Positions 37,091 through 50,000 of a stretch of 64,000 nt of DNA are shown here, in pieces (position 1 is the first letter of the stretch; each line of letters opens with the position of its first letter). The translations under genes were made by a program, and so were the position numbers. Location of the stretch: positions 1,607,501 to 1,671,500 of the forward strand of contig NC_135560.1 in NCBI RefSeq assembly GCF_964340395.1, in the 5' to 3' direction. The notes under the pieces are model-generated. The model made no database searches and was not told the DNA's origin. It saw only the letters and a list, made by a program, of their open reading frames with translations. This DNA is from Glandiceps talaboti (lineage: Eukaryota; Hemichordata; Enteropneusta; Spengelidae).

Positions 37091-39550
37091 ACTTGTGTTC
37101 ATTACAATAATGCCAACACAGATAAGTCTTGCAATGCAGCAAACCTCTTTAATGACTACTTTAAGTCAGTGTTCAAAAGGGACATCAAAGATTTCACTAC
37201 TGTTGATAATGTTTCTTTCGATGTATTGTATATGGCGTCGATCAGTACTGATATTGTATTAAAGGAGTTATGTTCAGTTGATGCATGCAAACAAAGCAAT
37301 ATATATATCCATTGTCAATAGTCAGCAAAATGTTTGAAAACTTGTCCAAGCTCAGATCTATGAGCATTTAAAGCAGTGTATTAGTGACACCCAACATGGA
37401 TATTAGTGACACCCAACATGGTTTGTTAAATATCGTAGTACCTAACCAAATTTAGTCACATATGTTGATTTTCTTTCTGATTGTTTTGACAGAAAGCTAC
37501 AAGTAGATTCAGTATATACAGATTTCAGTAAAGTTTTTGATTCAGTTAGTCACAAGCTACTAATTCACAAATTAAGGACATGGTTTTAGTAGCCAGTTAT
37601 GACACTGGTTACAAAACTATCTCTCGATGAGACATCAGCACGTAGTCATTAATGGCAAGTGTTCGCCATGGGTGCACGTGACATCTGGAGTGCCCCAGGG
37701 ATCACTATTGGGTAATTTAAGTGTTCGCCATGGGTGCACGTGACATCTGGAGTGCCCCAGGGATCACTATTGGGTAATTTAAGTGTTCGCCATGGGTGCA
37801 CGTGACATCTGGAGTGCCCCAGGGATCACTATTGGGTAATTTAAGTGTTCGCCATGGGTGCACGTGACATCTGGAGTGCCCCAGGGATCACTATTGGGTA
37901 ATTTAATGCCCCAGGGATCACTATTGGGTAATTTAAGTGTTCGCCATGGGTGCACGTGACATCTGGAGTGCCCCAGGGATCACTATTGGGTAATTTAAGT
38001 GTTCGCCATGGGTGCACGTGACATCTGGAGTGCCCCAGGGATCACTATTGGGTCCTTTAATGCCCCAGGGATCACTATTGGGTAATTTAAGTGTTCGCCA
38101 TGGGTGCACGTGACATCTGGAGTGCCCCAGGGATCACTATTGGGTAATTTAATGCCCCAGGGATCACTATTGGGTCCTTTAATGCCCCAGGGATCACTAT
38201 TGGGTCCTTTAATGCCCCAGGGATCACTATTGGGTAATTTAAGTGTTCGCCATGGGTGCACGTGACATCTGGAGTGCCCCAGGGATCACTATTGGGTAAT
38301 TTAATGCCCCAGGGATCACTATTGGGTAATTTAAGTGTTCGCCATGGGTGCACGTGACATCTGGAGTGCCCCAGGGATCACTATTGGGTCCTTTAATGCC
38401 CCAGGGATCACTATTGGGTAATTTAAGTGTTCGCCATGGGTGCACGTGACATCTGGAGTGCCCCAGGGATCACTATTGGGGTCCTTTAATGCCCCAGGGA
38501 TCACTATTGGGTCCTTTAATGCCCCAGGGATCACTATTGGGTAATTTAAGTGTTCGCCATGGGTGCACGTGACATCTGGAGTGCCCCAGGGATCACTATT
38601 GGGTCCTTTAATGCCCCAGGGATCACTATTGGGTAATTTAAGTGTTCGCCATGGGTGCACGTGACATCTGGAGTGCCCCAGGGATCACTATTGGGTAATT
38701 TAAGTGTTCGCCATGGGTGCACGTGACATCTGGAGTGCCCCAGGGATCACTATTGGGTCCTTTAATGCCCCAGGGATCACTATTGGGTAATTTAAGTGTT
38801 CGCCATGGGTGCACGTGACATCTGGAGTGCCCCAGGGATCACTATTGGGTCCTTTAATGCCCCAGGGATCACTATTGGGTCCTTTAATGCCCCAGGGATC
38901 ACTATTGGGTCCTTTAATGCCCCAGGGATCACTATTGGGTCCTTTAATGCCCCAGGGATCACTATTGGGTAATTTAAGTGTTCGCCATGGGTGCACGTGA
39001 CATCTGGAGTGCCCCAGGGATCACTATTGGGTAATTTAAGTGTTCGCCATGGGTGCACGTGACATCTGGAGTGCCCCAGGGATCACTATTGGGTAATTTA
39101 AGTGTTCGCCATGGGTGCACGTGACATCTGGAGTGCCCCAGGGATCACTATTGGGTCCTTTAATGCCCCAGGGATCACTATTGGGTCCTTTAATGCCCCA
39201 GGGATCACTATTGGGTAATTTAAGTGTTCGCCATGGGTGCACGTGACATCTGGAGTGCCCCAGGGATCACTATTGGGTCCTTTAATGCCCCAGGGATCAC
39301 TATTGGGTCCTTTAATGCCCCAGGGATCACTATTGGGTAATTTAAGTGTTCGCCATGGGTGCACGTGACATCTGGAGTGCCCCAGGGATCACTATTGGGT
39401 CCTTTAATGCCCCAGGGATCACTATTGGGTCCTTTAATGCCCCAGGGATCACTATTGGGTCCTTTAATGTTTGTTCTATATGTAAATGATCTCCCAGATG
39501 TTTGTCATCATTCAGAATGCTTATTATATGCGGGGTTACTCTTTCATCCA
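37090..39550 (+). mobile_element. LINE reverse transcriptase fragment containing an amplified motif
   Basis: Reads CNAANLFNDYFKSVFKRD, then SKMFENLVQ in another frame, SVYTDFSKVFDSVSHKLLIH (RT motif A with the catalytic Asp), VVINGKCSPWVHVTSGVPQG and SLLGPL, then after the array MFVLYVNDLPDVCHHSECLL. The YADD-containing motif that should follow is truncated. Several small indels and stops show it is dead. Family: CR1/Jockey-like. Confidence 0.85.
37660..39470 (+). repeat. Composite 62-bp / 30-bp minisatellite in RT motif B region
   Basis: About 19 long units (GTGTTCGCCATGGGTGCACG ... GGGTAATTTAA) and about 21 short units (TGCCCCAGGGATCACTATTG ... GGTCCTTTAA) alternate irregularly. The short unit is wholly contained in the long one except for its last bases, and both match the single-copy LINE sequence at the array edges. 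Confidence 0.95.
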
Positions 39551-39834
39551 ATTTAAATTTTACTGATCAAATTATTAGTGCTAACAGTGCTTACATTTTA
39601 TATCTAGGTTTGATTTCAATGCTTAAACTAGAATTTTCCTGAATCAGACAGTTTTTAGGGAGTAGCGAAGTCACATGAATATTAGCAAATACTCGCCTTG
39701 TAATTAAAGACATGAGGTGTTTTAATGAAACTGTACAAAGTAATTCATTTCATTGATACTTTTATGCCATGTTTTAAGATTATTTCATCAGATTATTTTA
39801 GATGATTTTTTCTCAGTTGATGAATTTAACCCTC
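39551..39834. other. AT-rich spacer, nothing recognised
   Basis: Only short frames. Confidence 0.5.
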
Positions 39835-41515
39835 AGAGCACTGTATACCCATATGTACCCATACCTGTATACCCATATGTACCCTTACCTGTATAACCAT
39901 ATGTACCCATACCTGTATACCCATATGTACCCATACCTGTATAACCATATATACCCATACCTGTATATCCATATGTATCCATACCTGTATACCCATATGT
40001 ACCGATACATGTATATCCATATGTACCCATACCTGTATACCCATATGTACCCATACCTGTATACCCATATGTAACCATACCTGTATATCAATATGTATCC
40101 ATACCTGTATATCATATGTACCCTTACCTGTATACCCATATGTACCCTTACCTGTATACCCATATGTACCCTTACATGTATACCCATATGTACCCTTACC
40201 TGTATATCCATATGTACCCTTACCTGTATATCCATATGTACCTCTACCTGTATACTCATATGTACCTTTACCTGTATACCCATATGTACCCTTACATGTA
40301 TACCCATATGTACCCTTACCTGTATATCCATATGTACCCTTACCTGTATACCCATATGTACCTTTACCTGTATACTCATATGTACCTTTACCTGTATACC
40401 CATATATACCTTTACCTGTATACCCATATGTACCTTTACCTGTATACCCACATGTACCTTTACCTGTATACCCATATGTACCCTTACCTGTATACCCATA
40501 TGTACCTTTACCTGTATACCCATATGTACCCATACCTGTATACCCGTATGTACCTTTACCTGTATACCCATATGTACCTTTACCTGTATACCCATATGTA
40601 CCTTTACCTGTATACCCATATGTACCTTTACCTGTATACCCATATGTACCCTTACCTGTATACCCATATGTACCTTTACCTGTATACCCATATGTACCTT
40701 TACCTGTATACCCATATGTACCTTTACCTGTATACCCATATGTACCTTTACCTGTATACCCATATGTACCTTTACCTGTATACTCATATGTACCTTTACC
40801 TGTATATCCATATGTACCCTTACCTGTATACTCATATGTACCTTTACCTGTATACTCATATGTACCTTTACCTGTATATCCATATGTACCTTTACCTGTA
40901 TACCCATATGTACCCTTACCTGTATACCCATATGTACCCTTACCTGTATATCCATATGTACCCTTACCTGTATACCCATATGTACCCTTACCTGTATATC
41001 CATATGTACCCTTACCTGTATATCCATATGTACCCTTACCTGTATACTCATATATACCATTATCTGTATACCCACATGTACTCTTACCTGTATACCCATG
41101 GCATATGTACCCTTACATGTATATCCATATGTATCCATACCTGTATACCCCCATATGTACCCTAACCTGTACATCCATATGTACCCATACCTGTATACCC
41201 ATATATACCCTTACCTGTATACCGGCCAATATGTACCCATACCTGTATACCAATATGTACCCTTACCTGTATACCCCATATATACCCATACCTGTATACC
41301 AATATGTACCCTTACCTGTATACCCCATATATACCCATACCTGTATACCAATATGTACCTTTACCTGTATACCCCATATATACCCATACCTGTATACCAA
41401 TATGTACCCTTACCTGTATACCCCATATATACCCATACCTGTATACCAATATGTACCCTTACCTGTATACCCATATGTACCCATACCTGTATACCCATAT
41501 ATACCCTTACATAGA
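39835..41515. repeat. 24-bp minisatellite, about 70 copies
   Basis: Units carry ACCTGTATACCCATATGTAC with CCTT, CTTT or CCAT variants. From 41220 the array changes to an alternation of CCTGTATACCAATATG and CCTGTATACCCCATATAT units. Open frames on both strands come from the 24-base (8-codon) unit. Confidence 0.95.
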
Positions 41516-41516
41516 C

Positions 41517-42063
41517 ATAGTTCTGTGGCCTGTTCAAGCATGTCTGAGTTATGGCTTTAGACATGAAAACTGCGCCAACAAACAGCCATATCGAATTGTA
41601 TCACGACGAAAATGGATATGCACATGTATGTCATAGAACACTCCTAAAAGAAACTTTGAATGAGATCTGTTCAACCATGTCTGAGTTATGGCTTTGAACA
41701 TGGAAAATTCACAAACAAAATGGCTGCCAGGCAGCCATATTGGATCGTATCACAACGAAAATGGATATGCACAGTCATGTATGTCATAGAACACTGTCCT
41801 AATACCAACTTTGAATGAGATCTGTTCAAGCATGTCTGAGTTATGACTTTTGACAGGGAAAATTTGCAAACAAAATGGCTGCTAGGCGGCCATATTGGAT
41901 CGTATCATGAAACAAATTGACGTGCATATGTATGCCATTGTATGTTGCCCTGTACCAAGTTTGAAAGGCATCTCCAAGAAATGGCTCTGGACGGATGGAC
42001 GGACGGACGGACGGAGGAACCTAATCCATAAGTCCCTGTCCCAGACTTTGTCTGGCGGGGACT
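41517..42063. repeat. Dispersed repeat family B, second copy
   Basis: Shares GTTCAAGCATGTCTGAGTTA, AATGGCTGCCAGGCAGCCAT and CATCTCCAAGAAATGGCTCT and ends with GGACGGACGGACGGACGGA and a hairpin AGTCCCTGTCC facing GGCGGGGACT. Confidence 0.85.
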
Positions 42064-42099
42064 AATTAATCCTGGTTTTTATGTTTCCGATATACACTG

Positions 42100-42510
42100 T
42101 TATTTGGCTGTTGCTATTGGCATGATCTGTTGCTCGGGATATTTGCATACATTTTCTGAATGTTTACTCACTTGAATTGCCTACCAACTCGTTATTTTAG
42201 CAAAATTACATCTGCAGAGTTTAGAAGTATCTCAACAAAATTCAGTGCCATCAACCATGTACTTTTATGACCAATATTCATATTTTTACACCTAATGTGC
42301 GTATTGCTGATAAGTTTCATTACATGCTTAGTAGGTCTCCATCTACGCATCTATCTCAAAATGCATCCCCACTAAATTTCAATCCAATCTGCTAATTTGC
42401 ATATGATGGGATCACCATGTTATAAACTAATCTTAATGTAAACACCCTTAAAAATCTTTCCACAGAATTTCAGACCAATCTGCCCAATAGTTTTGGAGTT
42501 TTAAGTTTTT
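42100..42510. repeat. Dispersed repeat family A, copy 2
   Basis: Shares TTTGGCTGTTGCTATTGGC, GATATTTGCATACATTTTC and TTTTGACCAAAAAGACA with copy 1. Diverged. Confidence 0.7.
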
Positions 42511-42910
42511 TGACCAAAAAGACATTTCTTGACCCAAATCACAAACTGCACCATGACTTAACATCATCAGTTTAGTTGTGCTAAAAATCTGTATATTATT
42601 TCCTCCAGAGTCCAACCTTCAAAATCAACTTGTCATCAGAACCGGTGAAAAGAGCAGCCAAAAACTCCTCTAATTTAATTTAGAGGAGTAACGTCAGGTA
42701 TGGTCACATGACATGGATTTTCCCACCCTTTGACCCCACTGATGTACAATCAATGTCACTGTCTTTTTGATTCTGCCCAAGTGATACTTGAGACAATAGA
42801 AGTTTATGTAAACAAAGACGTCATAATATGTTCTCCATTTTGGCACAGTGGTCATTTAAATATAATATTACGTTATCTGTGTTCTGTGGGTTAAGTGTCA
42901 TTGTTGTTTT

Positions 42911-42913
<3 letters not shown>

Positions 42914-42943
<30 letters not shown>

Positions 42944-43190
42944 TCATTCATAGAGCACCAGTATAGCAAATTGGGTTTGCTCAAAGGCGCTGAACAAAAC
43001 AAAAAAGGTAAAAGGAATACTGAAAAGGGATAAAAGTTAAAAACATACAAAGTCACACAAGTTCAAAGTTCATAGATAAAAATAGCAACTAATGAAACAA
43101 ATTGAAACTAGGCATACACCTCTAGAGGGCGCCCTGGAACTAACTAGGCATACGCCTTCTTAAACAGATGAGTCTTCAGTTTTCGTTTTT
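42914..43190. repeat. (TAA)n and SINE-like dispersed repeat
   Basis: Ten TAA units, then CATTCATAGAGCACCAGTAT and TTGCTCAAAGGCGCTGAACA, then CAGATGAGTCTTCAGTTTTC. This order (small-RNA-like 'tataGCgC', CTCAAAGCGCT, then GTCTTCAG) is seen in short dispersed repeats of marine animals. Confidence 0.5.
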
Positions 43191-43365
43191 AATTTTTGTC
43201 TCGTCTTCTCATTCAAGTGCTCTTTTATTTTAGGTATGTTGTAGTGTTTGTTTTGTACAATTTTATTGTTGGAGCCTGTTAATGGGACTTGGAAAAAATA
43301 AATAAAATAAATTTTCTATCTGAACATGCAATATTTTTTGTGTGTGTGCAACATGTGCAATATGG

Positions 43366-43523
43366 CCAAATGGGAGGTCCGAGGTGCCCTGGTCAAATGG
43401 GAGGTCCGAGGTGCCCTGGCCAAATGGGAGGTCCGAGGTGCCCTGGCCAAATGGGATGTCCAAGGTGCCCTGGCCAAATGGGAGGTCCAAGGTGCCCTGG
43501 CCAAATGGGAGGTCCAAGGTGCC
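43366..43523. repeat. 27-bp tandem repeat, 6 copies (left part)
   Basis: Units of CCAAATGGGAGGTC then CGAGGTGCCCTGG. It resumes at 43848-43925 beyond a fold-back element. Open on both strands because 27 is nine codons. Confidence 0.92.
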
Positions 43524-43847
43524 CTAGCTGCAATAATTGTAGCATTTGATGTGATTTTGAGGGCTTTTTCCTGTTTTTGTGCTTTAACTTGAATCAAACG
43601 CTACAATTCCTCTGATACAAACGCAAATAGACGGAACCGATTCAGATCTGAATCGCAAAGTTGGGCGGACTTTTCTGCTAAATTACGCCTTACCTGGCTT
43701 ATGTTTTCAATGTGGTCTCGTCTATTTGCGTTTGCATTAGAGGAATTGTAGCGTTTGATTCAGGTTAAACGTTGAAATGAAAAAAGGCACAAAAACAGAG
43801 GAAAAAGCCCTCAAAATCACATCAAACACTACAATTATTGCAGCTAG
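43524..43847. mobile_element. Fold-back element inserted into the 27-bp array
   Basis: Ends CTAGCTGCAATAATTGTAG and its perfect inverse, with inverted similarity for about 120 bases each side (TTTGATGTGATTTTGAGGGC against its inverse, then TCTATTTGCGTTTG). No coding capacity. Confidence 0.8.
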
Positions 43848-43925
43848 AGGTGCCCTGGCCAAATGGGATGTCCGAGGTTCCCTGGCCAAATGGGAGGTCC
43901 AAGGTGTCCTGCCCTGGCCAAATGG
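43848..43925. repeat. 27-bp tandem repeat (right part, about 3 copies)
   Basis: Same unit and orientation as 43366-43523. Confidence 0.85.
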
Positions 43926-44158
43926 TAAAAAAATGTGTATTACTAATGTAAGACTTAATTCAGTTAAGGTTGAGATGCAGGTTCGTTAGCTCATTTTTCC
44001 TCCATCACATTTCACAGTAAAGACAAGATAAATATACCATTTTTTTCATTAATTATGTCGAGTCTTTGTATGAAGTTGTGGTTTCTGTGGTGATTTTTTA
44101 CATTTTTAACCATATTATTGATCTGTACCCAAAAACTGTTTTTTGACGATTTTCACTT

Positions 44159-44470
44159 AAAGCTATTTAACTTTTACAAACAGTTGAATATAGTCCTCTT
44201 TTCGACTTCAAATGAAAGCTATGTACATAAACAAAAAAACGTTCCTCCGGATTTTTTATTTTGTCTCTCATTGTCTTGTTATAATCATCCAAAGTTGTAT
44301 TTTTGTGTTTTTTGCATAAATTACCGCTTTTCACACTTCTCAATGCAATATCTCTTGATTCCCTCAAAAACTAAACAATCCGGAGGAACGTTTTTTCGAC
44401 ACACTGTCTCCGAGTATTGTCTCCAAATTTGACGCAGCTGGGACGTTCTGACGCAAAGTTAAATAGCTTT
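44159..44470. mobile_element. Small inverted-repeat element (MITE-like)
   Basis: 16-base perfect ends AAAGCTATTTAACTTT/AAAGTTAAATAGCTTT and a second inner inverted pair, AACGTTCCTCCGGATT at about 44238 and its inverse at 44377-44394. No transposase. Confidence 0.6.
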
Positions 44471-44473
44471 GAA

Positions 44474-45775
44474 CTTCACACAGTATACAAAATAAAGAAC
44501 GTAGAAAAATGCTAATTAACACAATTGGACTCCTTCCGCCCGACAAAAGCTTTCAAATTCGACAGACATTGCAACAGCTGTTTTCTGTGACTTGCAAATA
44601 TGTTACTCAATCCTTGCCATTTGGTTGTGTACGTTGCTTTGCTACAGACATGAAGAAAATCGGGTATTTTAGGAGGGTCATGAAATGCTACAGATAGAAA
44701 CGTGTTTGTTTCCCGCGATAAAGGTGTCAAGTCATCTATTATTCATCTACGGGTGGAGACTTTGGTTTAATCTTTTAATACGGTACGCGTGCCGTTCTCG
44801 ACATTACATAGTATACTTTCTGGTTTGGATTCGAAGCTCTTGCTCTACACAGTTGGTGTTCGTGTTTTGATTCGAATATGGGCTACGTTCCATATTCCTG
44901 CTCATGTATTAGGCATTGCTACGTTGTTGGTGTTTCGTTGAAGACACACAATAAAAAAAGTTAATCCTTTCCCTGAAATCAAATTTCCACACCACGACAC
45001 CGCACGACATCGGGAATGTTATACAAATTGTAAGGAGTGTTACAAAACTACGGTATAAATAATGGTACTTGAACTCACGTCAACAGTTTTTCTTCCACTG
45101 CGAGTGACGTTTTATGATACTCGGAGTCGTAGTAGACATTACCTAATTTATTTAAACTACTTGTACCTTCAAAATCTCCATTTTATAACTTTAATAGCCT
45201 TGAGGATCGCTCGGTGCCAAATTCTTTGCCGTTTACGTTCAGACAGCGTCATCGTAGACGCAAATAAACAACGCAACGCACGTATACTACTACAGTACAT
45301 GTGACTCGGTGTCGACGTGTCTCGAAAGTTCACGAAGGATCGAGCTGTGATAAGCCGATCGTTAGAGTGTGGTTGCCACACTCAATTTATAGGACCTTAA
45401 CCCTAATAATATAATATAGTATGTGAAGAGGACGTTGTCAAAATCCACCAACACGAAAGTTCAAAGCTAGTCTACGGCCACGTTCTGTGAATCTTACAGA
45501 AACAGAAATGTAATACCCGGAAATCGCCGATGCAATGTCACGCATCTGACGTGAACTCTCAAGTCTCGAAGATAGCGTGGTTCATTTTCGATGCGCCAAC
45601 GTGTTGATTAAATTGTTTTATTTTTGTAAACATCAATTTTTTTCGATCGGCTAAAACAATTAGCCTGCAATACTGTTAGATATTCAAGATTTGTATGTTT
45701 TTTTTTACATGCATGGTACTTGAAAACCGTCATCTAATACATCGCCGTCGCGTCGGGTACACTTGAAGGCTGTAG
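44474..45775. other. Intron sequence, nothing recognised
   Basis: Several frames of 60-80 codons occur on both strands with no similarity I recognise and no splice context. I do not call genes here. Confidence 0.45.
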
Positions 45776-45780
45776 ACTAG

Positions 45781-46006
45781 TGTAGTCACAGTCGCTTGTA
45801 AACTGTTATTCCTTTCCTAAATGGTTTTATTCTTGTCTATAACGGTCCAAATACAGAACAATGACGTTATTATAGGGATTGGCGATATTCTTATGAAATC
45901 GGTAGCAATGTCATACCCCCCCCCCCTCTCCCCCTACGTGTTGTATGTAACTTGTAAGTACCATTTAGGAAAGGAGTAACAGTTTACAAGCGACTGTGTG
46001 GCTGTA
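45781..46006. mobile_element. Small inverted-repeat element (MITE-like)
   Basis: Left CAGTCGCTTGTAAACTGTTA then TTCCTTTCCTAAATGG is repeated inverted at 45961-46003 with one or two mismatches. Confidence 0.7.
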
Positions 46007-46539
46007 GTGCAGTGTAGGCCGCTTCACTGTAACGTTTTTAGCCGATGCACTGGTCAAAATCAATGTGCATAAGTCCAGGTTCAAAGGAGGTATTTTTTTT
46101 ACTTTTTATTGGTTATAACCAAATTTACCGAGTTTGATTGGTTTTGTACAACAACACAGCTAAGAGATAATGTCACGTCAGTCATTGCACAGAGGCCTAC
46201 TAGCTATGGCTCATTTGCATATGAAAAGACACTCTTCTGTAATCAACGTTTCTGTCAATCTTCTTTATGTATGCAAATCTTTGTACATAAACATTCAGGA
46301 ATGAAACCATATAAAACACATATAGCGTTAGAGTTTTTTCATTTCAAATTTATTAATGGAAAAAATGAACGATTTTCAAAAAATCTTTTAACCAAATGAT
46401 GGCACATACCATGAAGCTTCATAATGAGCAAAAAAAAAAAAAAGGCCAAAATTCACCAACGAACCTGCATCTCATCCTTAAATAAGTTTTAATGTGTACT
46501 AATGTAAATTTCATACACTTATGTAAGTCACAGACTTAC

Positions 46540-46694
46540 CTGTAAGACATCCAGATGTTTGGTGGTAGCCATGACAATATTTTGATGTTTTTGTTTTAAC
46601 AGCTGTCCAAGTCTGATGTGAAAAGCAGCTTTAACATGATGTATTGCATTCACACATTCTGGCCATTTGCCACTTCTTTCCATGCTACAAATAA
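46540..46694 (-). CDS. NOL6: NOL6 exon
   Basis: The 155-base exon follows the acceptor CTCTCTTTGTGCATAG and ends CAG before GTAAGT. It completes the Ile codon opened by the previous exon and reads ICSMERSGKWPEC, then AAFHIRLGQLLKQKH and TTKHLDVLQ. A nearer AG at 46685-46686 was not chosen, because only the outer acceptor keeps the phase and gives the conserved VIC-x-LEGSGQWP-like junction. Confidence 0.92.
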
Positions 46695-47020
46695 CTATGC
46701 ACAAAGAGAGCAAATAAGATAAGTGAATTCCTAAGAATCAATTCATGAGCACTCAATTAGTAACAGTTCCAGATAAGGACTACAGACTGATGGAATCTAT
46801 ATCATGTAATATGCAGTACAATTAATTTTTAAGTTTTACTTGGTTGGTGTTAATCTTTACATTATGTTAGCCCTCACATAATTGTTCAATATTTATAATA
46901 ATTACATGTACCGTACTGTGTTTCGAATTACACACCAATTTCAGTCTTATCAGTTCTAAGTTCTTAGAAAGATATTTTCATTCTCATTTCTATATTCTGT
47001 TAATGTCTCATATCTCATAC

Positions 47021-50000
47021 AGGAAACCTAATTGGTGTCTTACCGGTACTAGTACATATTGATACAGGAAACCCAATTGGTGTTTTACTAGTACATATTG
47101 ATACAGGAAACCCAATTGGTGTTTTACTAGTACATATTGATACAGGAAACCCAATTGGTGTTTTACTAGTAGATATTGATACAGGAAACCTAATTGGTGT
47201 TTTACTAGTAGATATTGATACAGGAAACCCAATTGGTGTTTTACTAGTACATATATACAGGAAACCTAATTGGTGTTTTACTAGTAGATATTGATACAGG
47301 AAACCTAATTGGTGTTTTACTAGTAGATATTGATACAGGAAACCCAATTGGTGTTTTGCTGGTAGATATTGATACAGGAAACCCAATTGGTGTTTTACTG
47401 GTAGATATTGATACAAGAAACCCAATTGGTGTTTTACTAGTAGATATTGATACAGGAAAACCCAATTGGTGTTTTACTGGTAGATATTGATACAGGAAAC
47501 CCAATTGGTGTTTTACTGGTAGATATTGATACAGGAAACCCAATTGGTGTTTTACTAGTAGATATTGATACAGGAAACCCAATTGGTGTTTTACTAGTAG
47601 ATATTGATACAGGAAACCTAATTGGTGTTTTACTAGTAGATATTGATACAGGAAACCCAATTGGTGTTTTACTGGTAGATATTGATACAGGAAACCCAAT
47701 TGGTGTTTTACTGGTAGATATTGATACAGGAAACCTAATTGGTGTTTTACTGGTAGATATTGATACAGGAAACCCAATTGGTGTTTTACTGGTAGATATT
47801 GATACAGGAAACCCAATTGGTGTTTTACCAGTAGATATTGATACAGGAAACCCAATTGGTGTTTTACTAGTAGATATTGATACAGGAAACCCAATTGGTG
47901 TTTTACTAGTAGATATTGATACAGGAAACCTAATTGGTGTTTTACTGGTAGATATTGATACAGGAAACCCAATTGGTGTTTTACTGGTAGATATTGATAC
48001 AGGAAACCCAATTGGTGTTTTACTGGTAGATATTGATACAGGAAACCCAATTGGTGTTTTACTAGTAGATATTGATACAGGAAACCCAATTGGTGTTTTA
48101 CTAGTAGATATTGATACAGGAAACCCAATTGGTGTTTTACTAGTAGATATTGATACAGGAAACCCAATTGGTGTTTTACTAGTAGATATTGATACAGGAA
48201 ACCTAATTGGTGTTTTACTAGTAGATATTGATACAGGAAACCCAATTGGTGTTTTACTAGTAGATATTGATACAGGAAACCCAATTGGTGTTTTACTAGT
48301 AGATATTGATACAGGAAACCCAATTGGTGTTTTACTAGTAGATATTGATACAGGAAACCCAATTGGTGTTTTACTGGTAGATATTGATACAGGAAACCCA
48401 ATTGGTGTTTTACTGGTAGATATTGATACAGGAAACCTAATTGGTGTTTTACTGGTAAATATTGATACAGGAAACCCAATTGGTGTTTTACTAGTAGATT
48501 TTGATACAGGAAACCCAATTGGTGTTTTACTAGTAGATATTGATACAGGAAACTTAACTGGTGTTTTACTAGTAGATATTGATACAGGAAACCTAATTGG
48601 TGTTTTACTAGTAGATATTGATACAGGAAACTTAACTGGTGTTTTACTGGTAGATATTGATACAGGAAACTCAATTGGTGTTTACTAGTAGATATTGATA
48701 CAGGAAACCTAATTGGTGTTTTACTAGTAGATATTGATACAGGAAACCTAATTGGTGTTTTACTAGTAGATATTGATACAGGAAACCCAATTGGTGTTTT
48801 ACTAGTAGATATTTATACAGGAAACCTAATTGGTGTTTTACTAGTAGATATTTATACAGGAAACCTAATTGGTGTTTTACTAGTAGATATTTATACAGGA
48901 AACCCAATTGGTGTTTTACTAGTAGATATTGATACAGGAAACCTAATTGGTGTTTTACTAGTAGATATTGATACAGGAAACCCAATTGGTGTTTTACTAG
49001 TAGATATTTATACAGGAAACCTAATTGGTGTTTTACTAGTAGATATTGATACAGGAAACCCAATTGGTGTTTTACTAGTAGATATTGATACAGGAAACCC
49101 AATTGGTGTTTTACTAGTAGATATTGATACAGGAAACCCAATTGGTGTTTTACTAGTAGATATTGATACAGGAAACCCAATTGGTGTTTTACTAGTAGAT
49201 ATTGATACAGGAAACCTAATTGGTGTTTTACTGGTAGATATTGATACAGGAAACCCAATTGGTGTTTTACTGGTAGATATTGATACAGGAAACCCAATTG
49301 GTGTTTTACTAGTAGATATTGATACAGGAAACCCAATTGGTGTTTTACTAGTAGATATTGATACAGGAAACCCAATTGGTGTTTTACTGGTAGATATTGA
49401 TACAGGAAACCCAATTGGTGTTTTACTGGTAGATATTGATACAGGAAACCCAATTGGTGTTTTACTAGTAGATATTGATACAGGAAAACCAATTGGTGTT
49501 TTACTGGTAGATATTGATACAGGAAACCCAATTGGTGTTTTACTAGTAGATTTTGATACAGGAAACCCAATTGGTGTTTTACTAGTAGATTTTGATACAG
49601 GAAACCTAATTGGTGTTTTACTAGTAGATATTGATACAGGAAACTTAATTGGTGTTTTACTAGTAGATATTGATACAGGAAACCCAATTGGTGTTTTACT
49701 AGTAGATATTGATACAGGAAACCCAAATGGTGTTTTACTAGTAGATATTGATACAGGAAACCCAATTGGTGTTTTACTGGTAGATATTGATACAGGAAAC
49801 CTAATTGGTGTTTTACTAGTAGCTTTTGATACAGGAAACCTAATTGGTGTTTTACTAGTAGATATTGATACAGGAAACCTAATTGGTGTTTTACTAGTAG
49901 ATATTGATACAGGAAACCCAATTGGTGTTTTACTAGTAGATATTGATACAGGAAACCCAATTGGTGTTTTACTGGTAGATATTGATACAGGAAACCCAAT

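Noticed and set aside
39826-41560. Tyr/Pro/Cys-rich repeat proteins on both strands
   Set aside because: 24-bp repeat artefact with all three plus frames open.
44118-46399. Frames of 60-104 codons at 44.1-46.4 kb
   Set aside because: No recognisable domain, overlapping open frames on both strands, AT-rich intron, partly within inverted-repeat elements.
46540-46684. Shorter version of the NOL6 exon using the AG at 46685
   Set aside because: It would break the phase with the previous exon and lose the conserved IIC residues.
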